Source: Szabonella sp046295215 (GTDB taxonomy: Bacteria; Pseudomonadota; Alphaproteobacteria; Rhodobacterales; Rhodobacteraceae). From it: DNA of 64,000 nucleotides. The stretch is taken from contig JBKBNP010000017.1 in NCBI GenBank assembly GCA_046295215.1, forward strand, positions 1-64,000, given 5' to 3'. Numbering within the stretch: position 1 is the first letter of the stretch; the number at the start of each line of letters is the position of its first letter. Under the pieces are notes generated by a model, which was given only the letters and a program-made list of their open reading frames with translations, ran no database searches and was not told the DNA's origin. Positions 42,164 to 50,413 of this stretch are shown here, in pieces. The translations under genes and the position numbers were made by a program.

Positions 42164-43192
42164 TTACTGCGGCAGTCTGGACACGTCATTGTCCCACTTT
42201 TCCAGCAGCCGCTTGCGTTCATCGGACGAGCCATACTTGATGAAATCGTAATCGATGAGCTTGATGAGATCCATGTTCGGTGCGAGGTCCGAGGACTCCG
42301 CCGCCTTGTTGGACATCACCTGGAAAGCATTGACCTGCAGCGCCAGCGTCTGTGCTTCGGCGCTCAGCGCCCAGTCATAGAAGGCCTTGGCCTGATCCAG
42401 ATTGCGCGCGCCCTTGATGATCGACATGGATCCGATTTCGTAGCCCGTGCCCTCGCAGGGGGCGACGACCGACACCGGGAACCCGGCAACAGCGGTGGCC
42501 ACCGCGTCATGCAGGAAGACGATGCCAACCGTGGTTTCGCCCTGACCCGCCGCCTTGATCGGCGCAGAGCCCGATTTGGTATATTGGTTCACATTGGCAT
42601 GAAGGCGTTTCATGTAGTCAAAACCGCCCTCCTCACCGAACAACTGGACCATCGTCGCAAGCGCGGTATAGGCCGTGCCCGAGGAGTTCGGATTCGCCAT
42701 CTGCACATGGCCCTTGAATTCGGGCTTGGTCAGGTCTTCCCAACAGGCCGGTTCCGGCAGGTTGTTCCGGGCGATCAGATCCCGGTTATAGCCAAAGCCC
42801 AGCGCGCCGGAATAGATGCCGATGGTGCGGTTGCCCGCACTTTCCGCCTGCGCGATGGCCCAGGGGTGCAACTGGTCGCGCATGGGCGAGACATATTCCT
42901 CGGTCAGCCCTTCCTCTGCGGCCTGAAGATGCGGGTCGCCGGTGCCACCCCACCACACATCGCCGCGCGGATTGGATTCCTCGGCCTTCACCTGTGCGAA
43001 GGTTTCGCCCGATGACTTGCGCGTCATGTCGACCTTGATCCCCGAGGTTTCCTCGAAGCTGCGCGCGACCAGCTGGCACCAGTCCTCCTGCGCCGAACAG
43101 TAAAGGCTCAGACGTCCCTGCGCCATCGCGCCGGTCGTCGTGCCAAGGGTTGCCAGCGCCACGACGGACGCGGCCCAGAATTGATAACGCAT
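42164..43192 (-). CDS. Iron(III)-type ABC transporter substrate-binding protein
   Basis: The 342-residue periplasmic protein of the AfuA/FbpA group has a signal peptide (residues 1 to about 25, ending AMAQG). Family features are the early LYCSAQEDWCQLVARSFEE block and YSGALGFGYNRDL (about residue 130). The tandem tyrosines of classical FbpA are not obvious, so ferric iron is likely but not certain; phosphonate or polyamine binding cannot be excluded. It is first in the operon, with a perfect operator-like dyad about 80 nt upstream. Confidence 0.85.
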   Translation of the reverse strand: MRYQFWAASVVALATLGTTTGAMAQGRLSLYCSAQEDWCQLVARSFEETSGIKVDMTRKSSGETFAQVKAEESNPRGDVWWGGTGDPHLQAAEEGLTEEYVSPMRDQLHPWAIAQAESAGNRTIGIYSGALGFGYNRDLIARNNLPEPACWEDLTKPEFKGHVQMANPNSSGTAYTALATMVQLFGEEGGFDYMKRLHANVNQYTKSGSAPIKAAGQGETTVGIVFLHDAVATAVAGFPVSVVAPCEGTGYEIGSMSIIKGARNLDQAKAFYDWALSAEAQTLALQVNAFQVMSNKAAESSDLAPNMDLIKLIDYDFIKYGSSDERKRLLEKWDNDVSRLPQ

Positions 43193-43270
43193 GATTCCCT
43201 CCCAAGGATTGGGCGTTTTCGCCCTATGGGGTTGAGGTTGCCCGTAACCCGCGCACCATGCAACAGATTT

Positions 43271-43288
43271 TGTAACAGGAATGTTACA
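43271..43288. promoter_or_regulatory. Perfect operator-like dyad upstream of the iron-type ABC operon
   Basis: TGTAACA-GGAA-TGTTACA (43271-43288) is a perfect 7-bp inverted repeat, 79-96 nt upstream of the binding-protein start. It does not match the Fur or Irr boxes I know, so the cognate regulator is unknown. It could equally serve a promoter on either strand, although only the ABC operon starts here. Confidence 0.45.
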
Positions 43289-43329
43289 GACCCGTGATCC
43301 TTTGCTGACGGATCTCGAACCGACGAAGA

Positions 43330-43770
43330 TCAGGTCAACCGCGCCAGCAGCGCCATGATCTGTCGCCTTTCCCGCGCGTTCAGCGGCTCCAGCGTTCGGG
43401 CAGACACCGCCAGCGCATCATCGCGCCGCGCGCCAAACAGCGCGCGTCCGGCCTCGGTCAGCGCCACGTTCAGGCGGCGGCGGTCATCCGCGTCCGGCAT
43501 GGTCGCGACGAGCCCCTGCCGCGCCAGCCGGTCCACCACGCCCTTGATGGTGGCCGCATCCATAGCCACCGCGCGGCCCAGCAGGTTTTGCGACAACGCG
43601 CCCTGTTCGGCGAGCCGCGCCAGCACCGCGAATTGCGTCGTCGTCACTTCGGGAATCGCCTCGGAAAACAGCGCCAGATGCCGCTGCGTGACCCGCCGCA
43701 GGACATAGCCGATCTGGTCGTCCAGCGCATAGGCCGGAAGATCCGCAGTCGCCTCTGCCGGGTTTTTCAT
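43330..43770 (-). CDS. MarR-family transcriptional regulator
   Basis: The 146-residue winged-helix protein has a core from about residue 40 to 115 (SQNLLGRAVAMDAATIKGVVDRLARQGLV, then the wing PDADDRRRLNVALTEAG). MarR repressors respond to small, often aromatic, ligands. The start at 43770 gives a normal length; a longer frame would overlap the divergent molybdenum-hydroxylase gene. It is divergent from the catabolic cluster at 43.9-60.3 kb, so it probably controls it. A near-palindromic motif lies in the spacer. Confidence 0.9.
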   Translation of the reverse strand: MKNPAEATADLPAYALDDQIGYVLRRVTQRHLALFSEAIPEVTTTQFAVLARLAEQGALSQNLLGRAVAMDAATIKGVVDRLARQGLVATMPDADDRRRLNVALTEAGRALFGARRDDALAVSARTLEPLNARERRQIMALLARLT

Positions 43771-43850
43771 CTTGTCCACATGTTCGGTGTAGCCTTTGAC
43801 AGCCGTCCGGCGCAACAGCGTTGACAGGGGGCCGCACCGGCGCGCAGAGT

Positions 43851-43864
43851 GTTTGCATACAAAC
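43851..43864. promoter_or_regulatory. Candidate MarR operator, site 1
   Basis: GTTTGCATACAAAC is symmetric at 12 of 14 positions (GTTTG/CAAAC arms) and lies in the divergent spacer, 19 nt before the FAD-subunit gene. The same 11-nt core GTTTGCATACA recurs at 51849-51859 before the ABC/hydantoinase genes. Confidence 0.55.
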
Positions 43865-43882
43865 GATAACCGGACGCCAGGG

Positions 43883-44728
43883 ATGCCCGACTTCCTCCGC
43901 CCCGAAACGCTTGACGAAGCTCTCGCCCTGATGGCGGGCGGCGGGCTGTCGCCGCTGGCCGGCGGCACCGATCTTTACCCCGCCACCCAGCGCCGCGCGC
44001 TGGCCCTTCCGGTGATCGACATTGCCCATCTGCCGGGACTGAGCGGCATCACCCGAACGGCCGAAGGGCTGCGTATCGGCGCCTGCACCACCTGGACCAG
44101 CATCCTCCGTGCCGACCTGCCCCCCGGCCTTGCGGCCTTGCAGCAGGCGGCGGTGGAGGTCGGCGGCGTCCAGATCCAGACGGCGGGCACCATCGGCGGC
44201 AACCTCTGCAACGCCTCCCCCGCCGCCGATGGGGTGCCCCCCCTGCTGATCCTCGATGCCGAGGTGGAACTGGCCAGCCAGTCCGCCACACGCCGCATGA
44301 GGCTCAACGATTTCCTGCAAGGTCCGCGCCAGACCGCGCGGCGACCGGAGGAGCTGCTGACCGCGATCCACATTCCGGCCTCCGCCCTGCCGGGCCGGTC
44401 CCGGTTCGTGAAACTCGGCGCGCGCGCCTATCTGGTCATCTCCATCGCCATGGTCGCGGTGCGGCTGGACCTGCAGGATGGACGCATCGTCGGGGCCGCG
44501 CTCGCCGTCGGGGCCTGTTCCGCCACCGCCCACCGCCTGCCGGCAGTCGAAGCGGCTTTGACCGGTGCGCTTGCCGAAGACGCAGCCGCCCTGATCCACG
44601 ATACGGATGTCGCCGCCGCCTTGTCACCACTCGACGACCTGCGCGCCACCGCCGCCTACCGCGCAGAGGCCGCCGCCGAATTGCTGCGCCGCGCCACCGC
44701 CACCCTGTGCCAGCCGGTGCCCGCATGA
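43883..44728 (+). CDS. FAD-binding subunit of a xanthine-dehydrogenase-family molybdenum hydroxylase
   Basis: The 281-residue CoxM/HcrB-type subunit has FAD motifs SPLAGGTDLYP (about residue 26) and TAGTIGGNLCNASPAAD (about 105), plus a C-terminal CO-dehydrogenase-flavoprotein domain. It transfers electrons from the FeS clusters to an acceptor. The start at 43883 (MPDFLRPETLDEAL) is typical although the ribosome-binding site (CAGGG) is weak. Its stop overlaps the next ATG (ATGA), so both subunits are coupled. Confidence 0.92.
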   Translation: MPDFLRPETLDEALALMAGGGLSPLAGGTDLYPATQRRALALPVIDIAHLPGLSGITRTAEGLRIGACTTWTSILRADLPPGLAALQQAAVEVGGVQIQTAGTIGGNLCNASPAADGVPPLLILDAEVELASQSATRRMRLNDFLQGPRQTARRPEELLTAIHIPASALPGRSRFVKLGARAYLVISIAMVAVRLDLQDGRIVGAALAVGACSATAHRLPAVEAALTGALAEDAAALIHDTDVAAALSPLDDLRATAAYRAEAAAELLRRATATLCQPVPA

Positions 44729-47400
44729 AGATCGCCCTTATGCTCAATGGCACCGCCACCAGCCTCGACGCCCCGCCCGGCCTGCGCCTGTCCGAGGCGC
44801 TGCGTGAACGGCTGGGCCTGACCGGCACCAAGGTCGGCTGCGACGCGGGCGATTGCGGCGCCTGCACCGTGCTTCTGGATGGTGCGCCGGTCTGCGCCTG
44901 CCTGACGCCCGCCGCCCGCGCCCATGGCCGCAGCATTGAAACCGTGGAAACGGAGGACGCCACCCTCACCCGCCTGCGCACCGCCTTCCTGCGCCACGGC
45001 GCGGCGCAATGTGGCATCTGCACGCCCGGAATGTTGATGGCAGGGGCCGCACTTCTGCGCCAGACGCCCGAACCCACCCCCGATCAGGCCCGCGCCGCCC
45101 TTGGCGGGGTGCTGTGCCGCTGCACCGGCTATGGCCGCATCATTGCCGCGATCTGCGACCATGAAACGCCCCTGCCCGAGGGGTCCGGCGCTGTCGGCAC
45201 CAGCCCCCGGCGGCTCGACGGGCAGGCCAAGGTGCAGGGCGACTGTTTCGGCGCAGATCTCTGGCAAAAGGGCGGACTGGTGGTGCGCGCGATCCGGTCG
45301 CCCCATGCCTCGGCCCGCTTCACCTTCGGGGATCTGGCGGCCTGGGCCGCGCGGCACGATCTGCACGTGTTCACCGCTGCCGACATCCCCGGCCGCAACC
45401 TCTTCGGCGCGATCCCACCCTTTGCGGACCAGCCCGCCCTTGCCGTCGCCCACACCCGCCAGCGGGGCGAGGCGGTGGCGCTGGTCGCCTTCGAGGATGA
45501 CGGCCGCGACCCTGACCTGTCCGATTTCCCAGTTAAATGGGAACCGCTCACCGCGCTGACCACCCCTGCGCAGGCAACCGCCCCGGACGCCGCCCGCCTG
45601 CACGACACCCGCGACGGCAATCTCCTGATAGCAGGTCGCGTTAAGCGCGGCGATGCTGATGCCGCCCTCGCGACCTCGGCGCATGTGGTCGAGGGCAGCA
45701 TCCAGACCGGGTTCGTCGAACATGCCTATATCGAACCCGAGGCCGGGGCGGCCTGGATGGAGGGTGAAACGCTGGTGATCCGCGCCTGCACCCAGGCCCC
45801 GGTGATGGACCGTGACGAGACCGCGGTCGTGCTGGGCCTGCCACCCGACCGGCTGCGCATCATCCCCTCGGCGGTGGGGGGCGGTTTCGGCTCCAAACTC
45901 GATGTCAGCCTGCAACCGCTGATCGGCCTTGTCACGCTGCTGACAGGGCGGCCGTCGCGCATGACCTACACCCGGGCCGAAAGCATGGCCTCCACAACCA
46001 AACGCCACCCGTCGCAGATCGCAGGCCGTATCGGCTGCGATGCGGACGGGCGGATAACGGGGGTTGAACTGGATGGCACCTTCGACACCGGCGCCTATGC
46101 GAGTTGGGGGCCGACCGTGGCCAACCGCGTGCCGGTCCATGCCTCGGGCCCGTATTTCACGCCGAACTACCGGGCCGAAGCGCGCGCCATCCACACCAAC
46201 AACCCCACCTCGGGTGCGTTCCGGGGCTTCGGCGTGCCGCAGGCCGCGATCTGGCAGGAAACGCTCTATGACCGGCTGGCGGAACAGGCGGGCCTCGACC
46301 GGCTGGACTTCCGCCTGCGGAACGCGCTGCGCGACGGCCAGACCACCGTCACCGGCCAGACCCTCGCCACCACCGGCATCGCGCAATGTCTGGAGGCCCT
46401 GCGCCCCCACTGGACCCGCGCGCTCGCCGAGGCCGCAGGGACGCCCGGTCGCGGCGTCGGCATCGCCTCCTGCTGGTATGGCTGCGGCAACACCTCGCTG
46501 CCCAACCCCTCCACCATCCGCCTCGGCCTGACCAATGCGGGCGCGCTGATGCTGCATCAGGGGGCCACCGACATCGGGCAGGGATCGAACACCGTGATCG
46601 CCCAGATCGCGGCAGAGGCGCTCGGCCTGCCGCTGTCGGCAATCACCCTGATCGGCCCGGACACCTTCCTGACCCCCGATGCCGGAAAAACCTCCGCCAG
46701 CCGCCAGACCTTCGTGACCGGCCGCGCGGCGCAGGCCGCAGGTGCCGCGCTGCGGGCCGAGATCCTGCGCCGCCTGAACATGGGCGAGGCTGCAAGCCTT
46801 TCGCTGGACGGCGCCGTTCTGACCGCGACTGACGCCGCCCGGACGGCAAGGCTCGACCTCTCGACCCTCCCCCCCGACCCGCGCGGATATGCCCTTTCGG
46901 CCGAGGAAACCTATGATCCGCCCACCCAAGCCCTCGATGAAAACGGGCAGGGCAGCCCCTATGCGCTTTACGGCTATGGCGCGCAGATGGTGGAACTCGC
47001 GGTTGATGCGGCCCTCGGCACCGTCAGACTCCTGAAGATCACCGCCGCCCATGATGTCGGCCGCGCCATCAACCCGCTTCTGGCGCAGGGTCAGATCGAG
47101 GGCGGCATCGCGCAAGGCGTCGGCCTTGCGCTGATGGAGGAATATATCCCCGGCCGGACCGAAAACCTGCACGACTACCTCATCCCCACCACTGGCGACA
47201 TGCCCCCGGTCGAAAGCCTGCTGATCGAAGTGCCCGACCCCGAAGGCCCCTTCGGCACGCGCGGACTTGGCGAACATGTCCTGATCCCCACCGCCCCCGC
47301 GATCCTCAACGCCATCCGCCACGCCACCGGGGCCGAGGTCACAACCCTGCCCGCCCTGCCCCACCGCGTCCTCGCGGCCATCCGGGCAGCCCAGACATGA
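44725..47400 (+). CDS. Molybdenum hydroxylase, fused [2Fe-2S] and molybdopterin subunits
   Basis: The 891-residue protein joins a CoxS-like FeS domain (residues 1 to about 150; plant-type cluster GCDAGDCGACTVLLDG, second cluster QCGICTPGMLM ... LCRCTGYG) to a CoxL/XdhB-like molybdopterin domain (about 165-890). The latter shows GAFRGFGVPQAA, the GQGSNT block, and the catalytic Glu in TRGLGEHV. Most relatives encode the two parts separately. It should hydroxylate an N-heteroaromatic or aldehyde substrate. Position beside a 6-hydroxynicotinate-reductase-like gene favours an N-heterocycle. Confidence 0.92.
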   Translation: MKIALMLNGTATSLDAPPGLRLSEALRERLGLTGTKVGCDAGDCGACTVLLDGAPVCACLTPAARAHGRSIETVETEDATLTRLRTAFLRHGAAQCGICTPGMLMAGAALLRQTPEPTPDQARAALGGVLCRCTGYGRIIAAICDHETPLPEGSGAVGTSPRRLDGQAKVQGDCFGADLWQKGGLVVRAIRSPHASARFTFGDLAAWAARHDLHVFTAADIPGRNLFGAIPPFADQPALAVAHTRQRGEAVALVAFEDDGRDPDLSDFPVKWEPLTALTTPAQATAPDAARLHDTRDGNLLIAGRVKRGDADAALATSAHVVEGSIQTGFVEHAYIEPEAGAAWMEGETLVIRACTQAPVMDRDETAVVLGLPPDRLRIIPSAVGGGFGSKLDVSLQPLIGLVTLLTGRPSRMTYTRAESMASTTKRHPSQIAGRIGCDADGRITGVELDGTFDTGAYASWGPTVANRVPVHASGPYFTPNYRAEARAIHTNNPTSGAFRGFGVPQAAIWQETLYDRLAEQAGLDRLDFRLRNALRDGQTTVTGQTLATTGIAQCLEALRPHWTRALAEAAGTPGRGVGIASCWYGCGNTSLPNPSTIRLGLTNAGALMLHQGATDIGQGSNTVIAQIAAEALGLPLSAITLIGPDTFLTPDAGKTSASRQTFVTGRAAQAAGAALRAEILRRLNMGEAASLSLDGAVLTATDAARTARLDLSTLPPDPRGYALSAEETYDPPTQALDENGQGSPYALYGYGAQMVELAVDAALGTVRLLKITAAHDVGRAINPLLAQGQIEGGIAQGVGLALMEEYIPGRTENLHDYLIPTTGDMPPVESLLIEVPDPEGPFGTRGLGEHVLIPTAPAILNAIRHATGAEVTTLPALPHRVLAAIRAAQT

Positions 47401-47467
47401 CCGCCTCCCCCGTCGCACCCCTGCCAAAACCGCCCAAAGGCAAGCGCGTGCCAGCCCCCCGCACCCC

Positions 47468-47520
47468 TTCATCTGTTCTCAAATATCCTCGGGGGGTGCA
47501 GGGGGGCAGACAGCCCCCCG
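47468..47520 (+). repeat. Dispersed intergenic repeat, copy 2
   Basis: The left block TTCATCTGTTCTCAAATATCCTCGGGGGG is followed by the hairpin GGGGGGCAGACAGCCCCCC. It fills most of the 148-nt spacer between the molybdenum hydroxylase and the reductase-like gene. The inner hairpin of copy 1 is missing, so it is a shortened version. Confidence 0.75.
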
Positions 47521-47548
47521 CTCCGCCCTCCGCCACAGGCACCACGCC

Positions 47549-49003
47549 ATGACCGACACGCCCCCCCGCACCAGCGACAAGATCCGCTGCGATGCCTGCC
47601 CGGTGATGTGCTACATCGCCCCGGGCCAGACCGGCGCCTGTGACCGCTACGGCAATGACGCGGGCCGCATCATCCGCACTGACCCTGTCGTGCTGCTGTC
47701 GAAAACCGCCGACAAAGGCGGCCGCCTCGTTCCCTTCGCCCGGCCCGATTGGCAGGACGACCCCTTCCCCGCCGATGCGCTCGTCACCGGCATCGGCGCG
47801 GGCACCACCTATCCCGATTACAAACCCGCCCCCTTCATCATCGGCTCCAGCATCGAAGGCGCCGATATGGTGACGGTCGTGACCGAGGCGATCTTTTCCT
47901 ATTGCGGCGTCAAGGTGAAGATCGACACCGACCGCTACCTCGGGCCCGAAGGCGCCACCGTGCGCGCAGGCGGCGAGCCCATCGGCCATGTCACCACCGC
48001 CGAATATGGCTCGCAGATGCTGTCCCTCGGTGGGGTTCATCACCTCACCGGCGGGTCGAAATCCGAAGGCCGCGCCACCTGTGCGGCCCTGCTGGCGCTT
48101 TGCAATGGCGAGGCGGTGGATCTGACCATCGACGCAGGCTCCGCGCTCACCGTGCAGGCGGGGCGCGCGCCCCTTGTGGACGGGCGGGCGGAAAACCGGA
48201 TGCGGGTCGGCTGCGGGTCAGCCACGATCGGCATGTTCGCCGACCAGTGGCAGGGGCTGGTCGATGAGGTGGTGGTGGTCGATGACCACATCACCGGTGT
48301 CGTCTCGGAACATCAGGCGGGCAAGGTCATCGGCTGGGAACCGACGGGGATCAGGATCCTCGGCCACCGCTCCACCCCCGGACGCTATTTCCGCGTCTCG
48401 GAACCGGGTCTCGGCTGGGGCGGCACGCGCCTGACCGATCCGCTGGAGATCCTCGGGCCGTGGAACCCCAAGAAAGGCGGGCGGCCCGGCCTGCGGCTCC
48501 TGATGGTGTCCACCACCGGCGAGGAATTTGCCTATTATGAACTCGACGACAGCTTGACCCCGCAACCCCGCGAGATCCCGGCAGCCCTGCTGCCCTCGGT
48601 CCGGTTGATCGATGAAAACTGCGAAGCCTCGCTCTGCACCGTCTTGTTCATGGGGGGTGCGGGCGGGTCGCTGCGGGCGGGGGTGACGCAGAATCCGGTG
48701 CGACTCACACGGTCGGTGCAGGCGGGGCAGACGCGGCTGACTTGCGGAGGGGCGCAAACCTATGTCTGGCCCGGGGGCGGCATTACCTTCATGGTGGATG
48801 TGACGCGCCTGCCGCCCGGTGCTTTCGGCTATGTGCCCACCCCCGCGCTGGTGGCTCCGCTGGAATTCACCCTGCCGCGCGCGGATTACCTCGCCCTTGG
48901 CGGTCATGCGGGCGCGATACGGTCGCTGGCCGAAATGCAGCAACAGGGCGGCGAATACCCGACCGGGGCCCGCCTTCTGCCACAGCGGGAGCCGCTGAAA
49001 TGA
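47549..49003 (+). CDS. 6-hydroxynicotinate-reductase-like iron-sulfur protein
   Basis: The 484-residue protein is of the family named after Eubacterium barkeri 6-hydroxynicotinate reductase. An N-terminal four-cysteine [4Fe-4S] site (C14, C17, C21, C31 in CDACPVMCY ... GAC) is followed by a large conserved domain with further cysteines. The characterised enzyme reduces a hydroxylated pyridine ring and carries FeS clusters and covalently bound flavin. Here it follows a molybdenum hydroxylase, the same two-step logic. Its stop overlaps the next start (ATGA). The true substrate need not be nicotinate. Confidence 0.8.
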   Translation: MTDTPPRTSDKIRCDACPVMCYIAPGQTGACDRYGNDAGRIIRTDPVVLLSKTADKGGRLVPFARPDWQDDPFPADALVTGIGAGTTYPDYKPAPFIIGSSIEGADMVTVVTEAIFSYCGVKVKIDTDRYLGPEGATVRAGGEPIGHVTTAEYGSQMLSLGGVHHLTGGSKSEGRATCAALLALCNGEAVDLTIDAGSALTVQAGRAPLVDGRAENRMRVGCGSATIGMFADQWQGLVDEVVVVDDHITGVVSEHQAGKVIGWEPTGIRILGHRSTPGRYFRVSEPGLGWGGTRLTDPLEILGPWNPKKGGRPGLRLLMVSTTGEEFAYYELDDSLTPQPREIPAALLPSVRLIDENCEASLCTVLFMGGAGGSLRAGVTQNPVRLTRSVQAGQTRLTCGGAQTYVWPGGGITFMVDVTRLPPGAFGYVPTPALVAPLEFTLPRADYLALGGHAGAIRSLAEMQQQGGEYPTGARLLPQREPLK

Positions 49004-49839
49004 TGGCCTCGCAGATCACCCGCATGGCCGATGGCCGCCTGCATTGCCATCACGGCCCCATCGACCTGATCCTGACCGCCGAAGGCAAGGGTGCTGCTCA
49101 GGCCGAGGTGCAGGCGGCCCGCCGCTTTGCCACGATCCTTGCCGAACTCAGCGCCGAACTGCCCGCGCTGCGCAGCCCCGACCCGCAACCGCTCCAGTCC
49201 CCTGTGGCACAGGCAATGGCCAGGGCCACAGCCCCCTTCCGCCCCGCCTTCATCACCCCCATGGCCGCCGTCGCGGGGGCGGTGGCCGATGCCGTGCTGG
49301 CCGCGATGACGCGCGGCACGGACCTGACGCGCGCCATTATCAATAACGGTGGCGACATCGCGTTTCACCTTACCCCCGGCACCCAGACCACTGCCGCCAT
49401 CGCGCGGCCCTGTGGCATGGCCGACCGCGTGACAATCTGCGCGACCGACCCCGCGCGCGGGCTTGCAACCTCCGGCTGGCGCGGGCGCAGCCAGTCCCTT
49501 GGCATTGCCGATGCGGTCACAGTTCTGGCCGCAACCGCTGCCATGGCCGATGCCGCCGCCACCATGATCGCCAATGCCGTGGACCTGCCCGGTCACAGGG
49601 GCATCACCCGCCGCCCCGCGACCCAGATCAAGGCCGACAGCGACCTTGGCCCCCGCCTTGTCACCACCGCCGTCGCGCAGCTTTCGCCCGCCGAGGCGCG
49701 CGCGGCCCTCGAACGCGGCGCTACCCTTGCCCGCAACCTGCAAGCGCGCGGCCTGATTGCAGGCGCCGCCCTTTTCCTGCAAGCTGAGTCCCTGACCCTC
49801 GGCCTGCCAACCCAACACAGGGAGCCTGTCCTTGCCTGA
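49000..49839 (+). CDS. UPF0280 family protein (ApbE superfamily)
   Basis: The 279-residue protein has the UPF0280/COG2122 pattern: ITPMAAVAGAVADAVLAAM (about residue 82), NNGGDIAFHL (about 113), and TSGWRGRSQSLGIADAVTVLA (about 150). The family belongs to the ApbE superfamily, whose characterised members attach FMN covalently to proteins, but UPF0280 itself is uncharacterised. It is translationally coupled to the reductase-like gene. It could be the flavin transferase or assembly factor for that enzyme (inference). Confidence 0.82.
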   Translation: MMASQITRMADGRLHCHHGPIDLILTAEGKGAAQAEVQAARRFATILAELSAELPALRSPDPQPLQSPVAQAMARATAPFRPAFITPMAAVAGAVADAVLAAMTRGTDLTRAIINNGGDIAFHLTPGTQTTAAIARPCGMADRVTICATDPARGLATSGWRGRSQSLGIADAVTVLAATAAMADAAATMIANAVDLPGHRGITRRPATQIKADSDLGPRLVTTAVAQLSPAEARAALERGATLARNLQARGLIAGAALFLQAESLTLGLPTQHREPVLA

Positions 49840-50413
49840 CTTTCCGATCCGCAAGATCCTGACCATGGTGGAGGAAATCCGCCACGAGAACGGACCCGCC
49901 CCGGCAACCCCGGTGCTGCGCGGCTTTTCCTGCGCCGTGGTCAAGAACCCCTTTGCCGGACGGTATGATCCCGACCTGCAACCCGCGATGGACGATCTCA
50001 AACCCCTCGGGCTGGAGCTGACCGACCGACTGATCGCGGCCCTTGGCGGGCGGGACGGCATCGACGCCTATGGCAAGGGCGCGCTGGTGGGCGCGGAAGG
50101 GGAGGCCGAACAGGGCGCGCTCTGGCATGTGCCAGGTGGCTATTCGATGCGCGAACGGCTGGGCGAAAGCCGCGCCATTGTGCCCTCGGCGATGAAGGTG
50201 GCCCCCCTTGGCGGCACGCTCGACGTGCCTCTGGGCCATATCAATGCCGCCTATGTGCGGTCGCATTTCGACGCCATCCCGGTCTGCGTGCCCGACGGGC
50301 CAAGGGCGGACGAGATCGTGTTCATCCTCGTGATGGGCAAGGGCGGGCGCGTCCATTCCCGCATGGGAGGGCTTGAGGCCTGGGACATCAAGGCCATGGA
50401 CGGGCTGCGCTGA
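49832..50413 (+). CDS. DUF1185 (amino acid synthesis family) protein
   Basis: The 193-residue protein matches the DUF1185 family, often labelled amino acid synthesis protein without experimental support. Conserved blocks include IRKILTMVEEI, GRYDPDLQ, GALVGAEGEAEQGALWH and MGKGGRVHSR. Translation probably starts at TTG 49832, with CAGGGAG about 8 nt upstream and an 8-nt overlap with the UPF0280 gene; a downstream ATG at 49865 is the alternative. DUF1185 genes commonly accompany reductive or hydantoinase-type N-heterocycle clusters, but no activity is known. Confidence 0.82.
   Translation: MPDFPIRKILTMVEEIRHENGPAPATPVLRGFSCAVVKNPFAGRYDPDLQPAMDDLKPLGLELTDRLIAALGGRDGIDAYGKGALVGAEGEAEQGALWHVPGGYSMRERLGESRAIVPSAMKVAPLGGTLDVPLGHINAAYVRSHFDAIPVCVPDGPRADEIVFILVMGKGGRVHSRMGGLEAWDIKAMDGLR

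Noticed and set aside
44656..47472. 938-codon open frame on the minus strand
   Set aside because: It is antisense to the molybdenum hydroxylase, whose FeS and Mo motifs are intact; the shadow protein is Gly/Arg-rich without domains.
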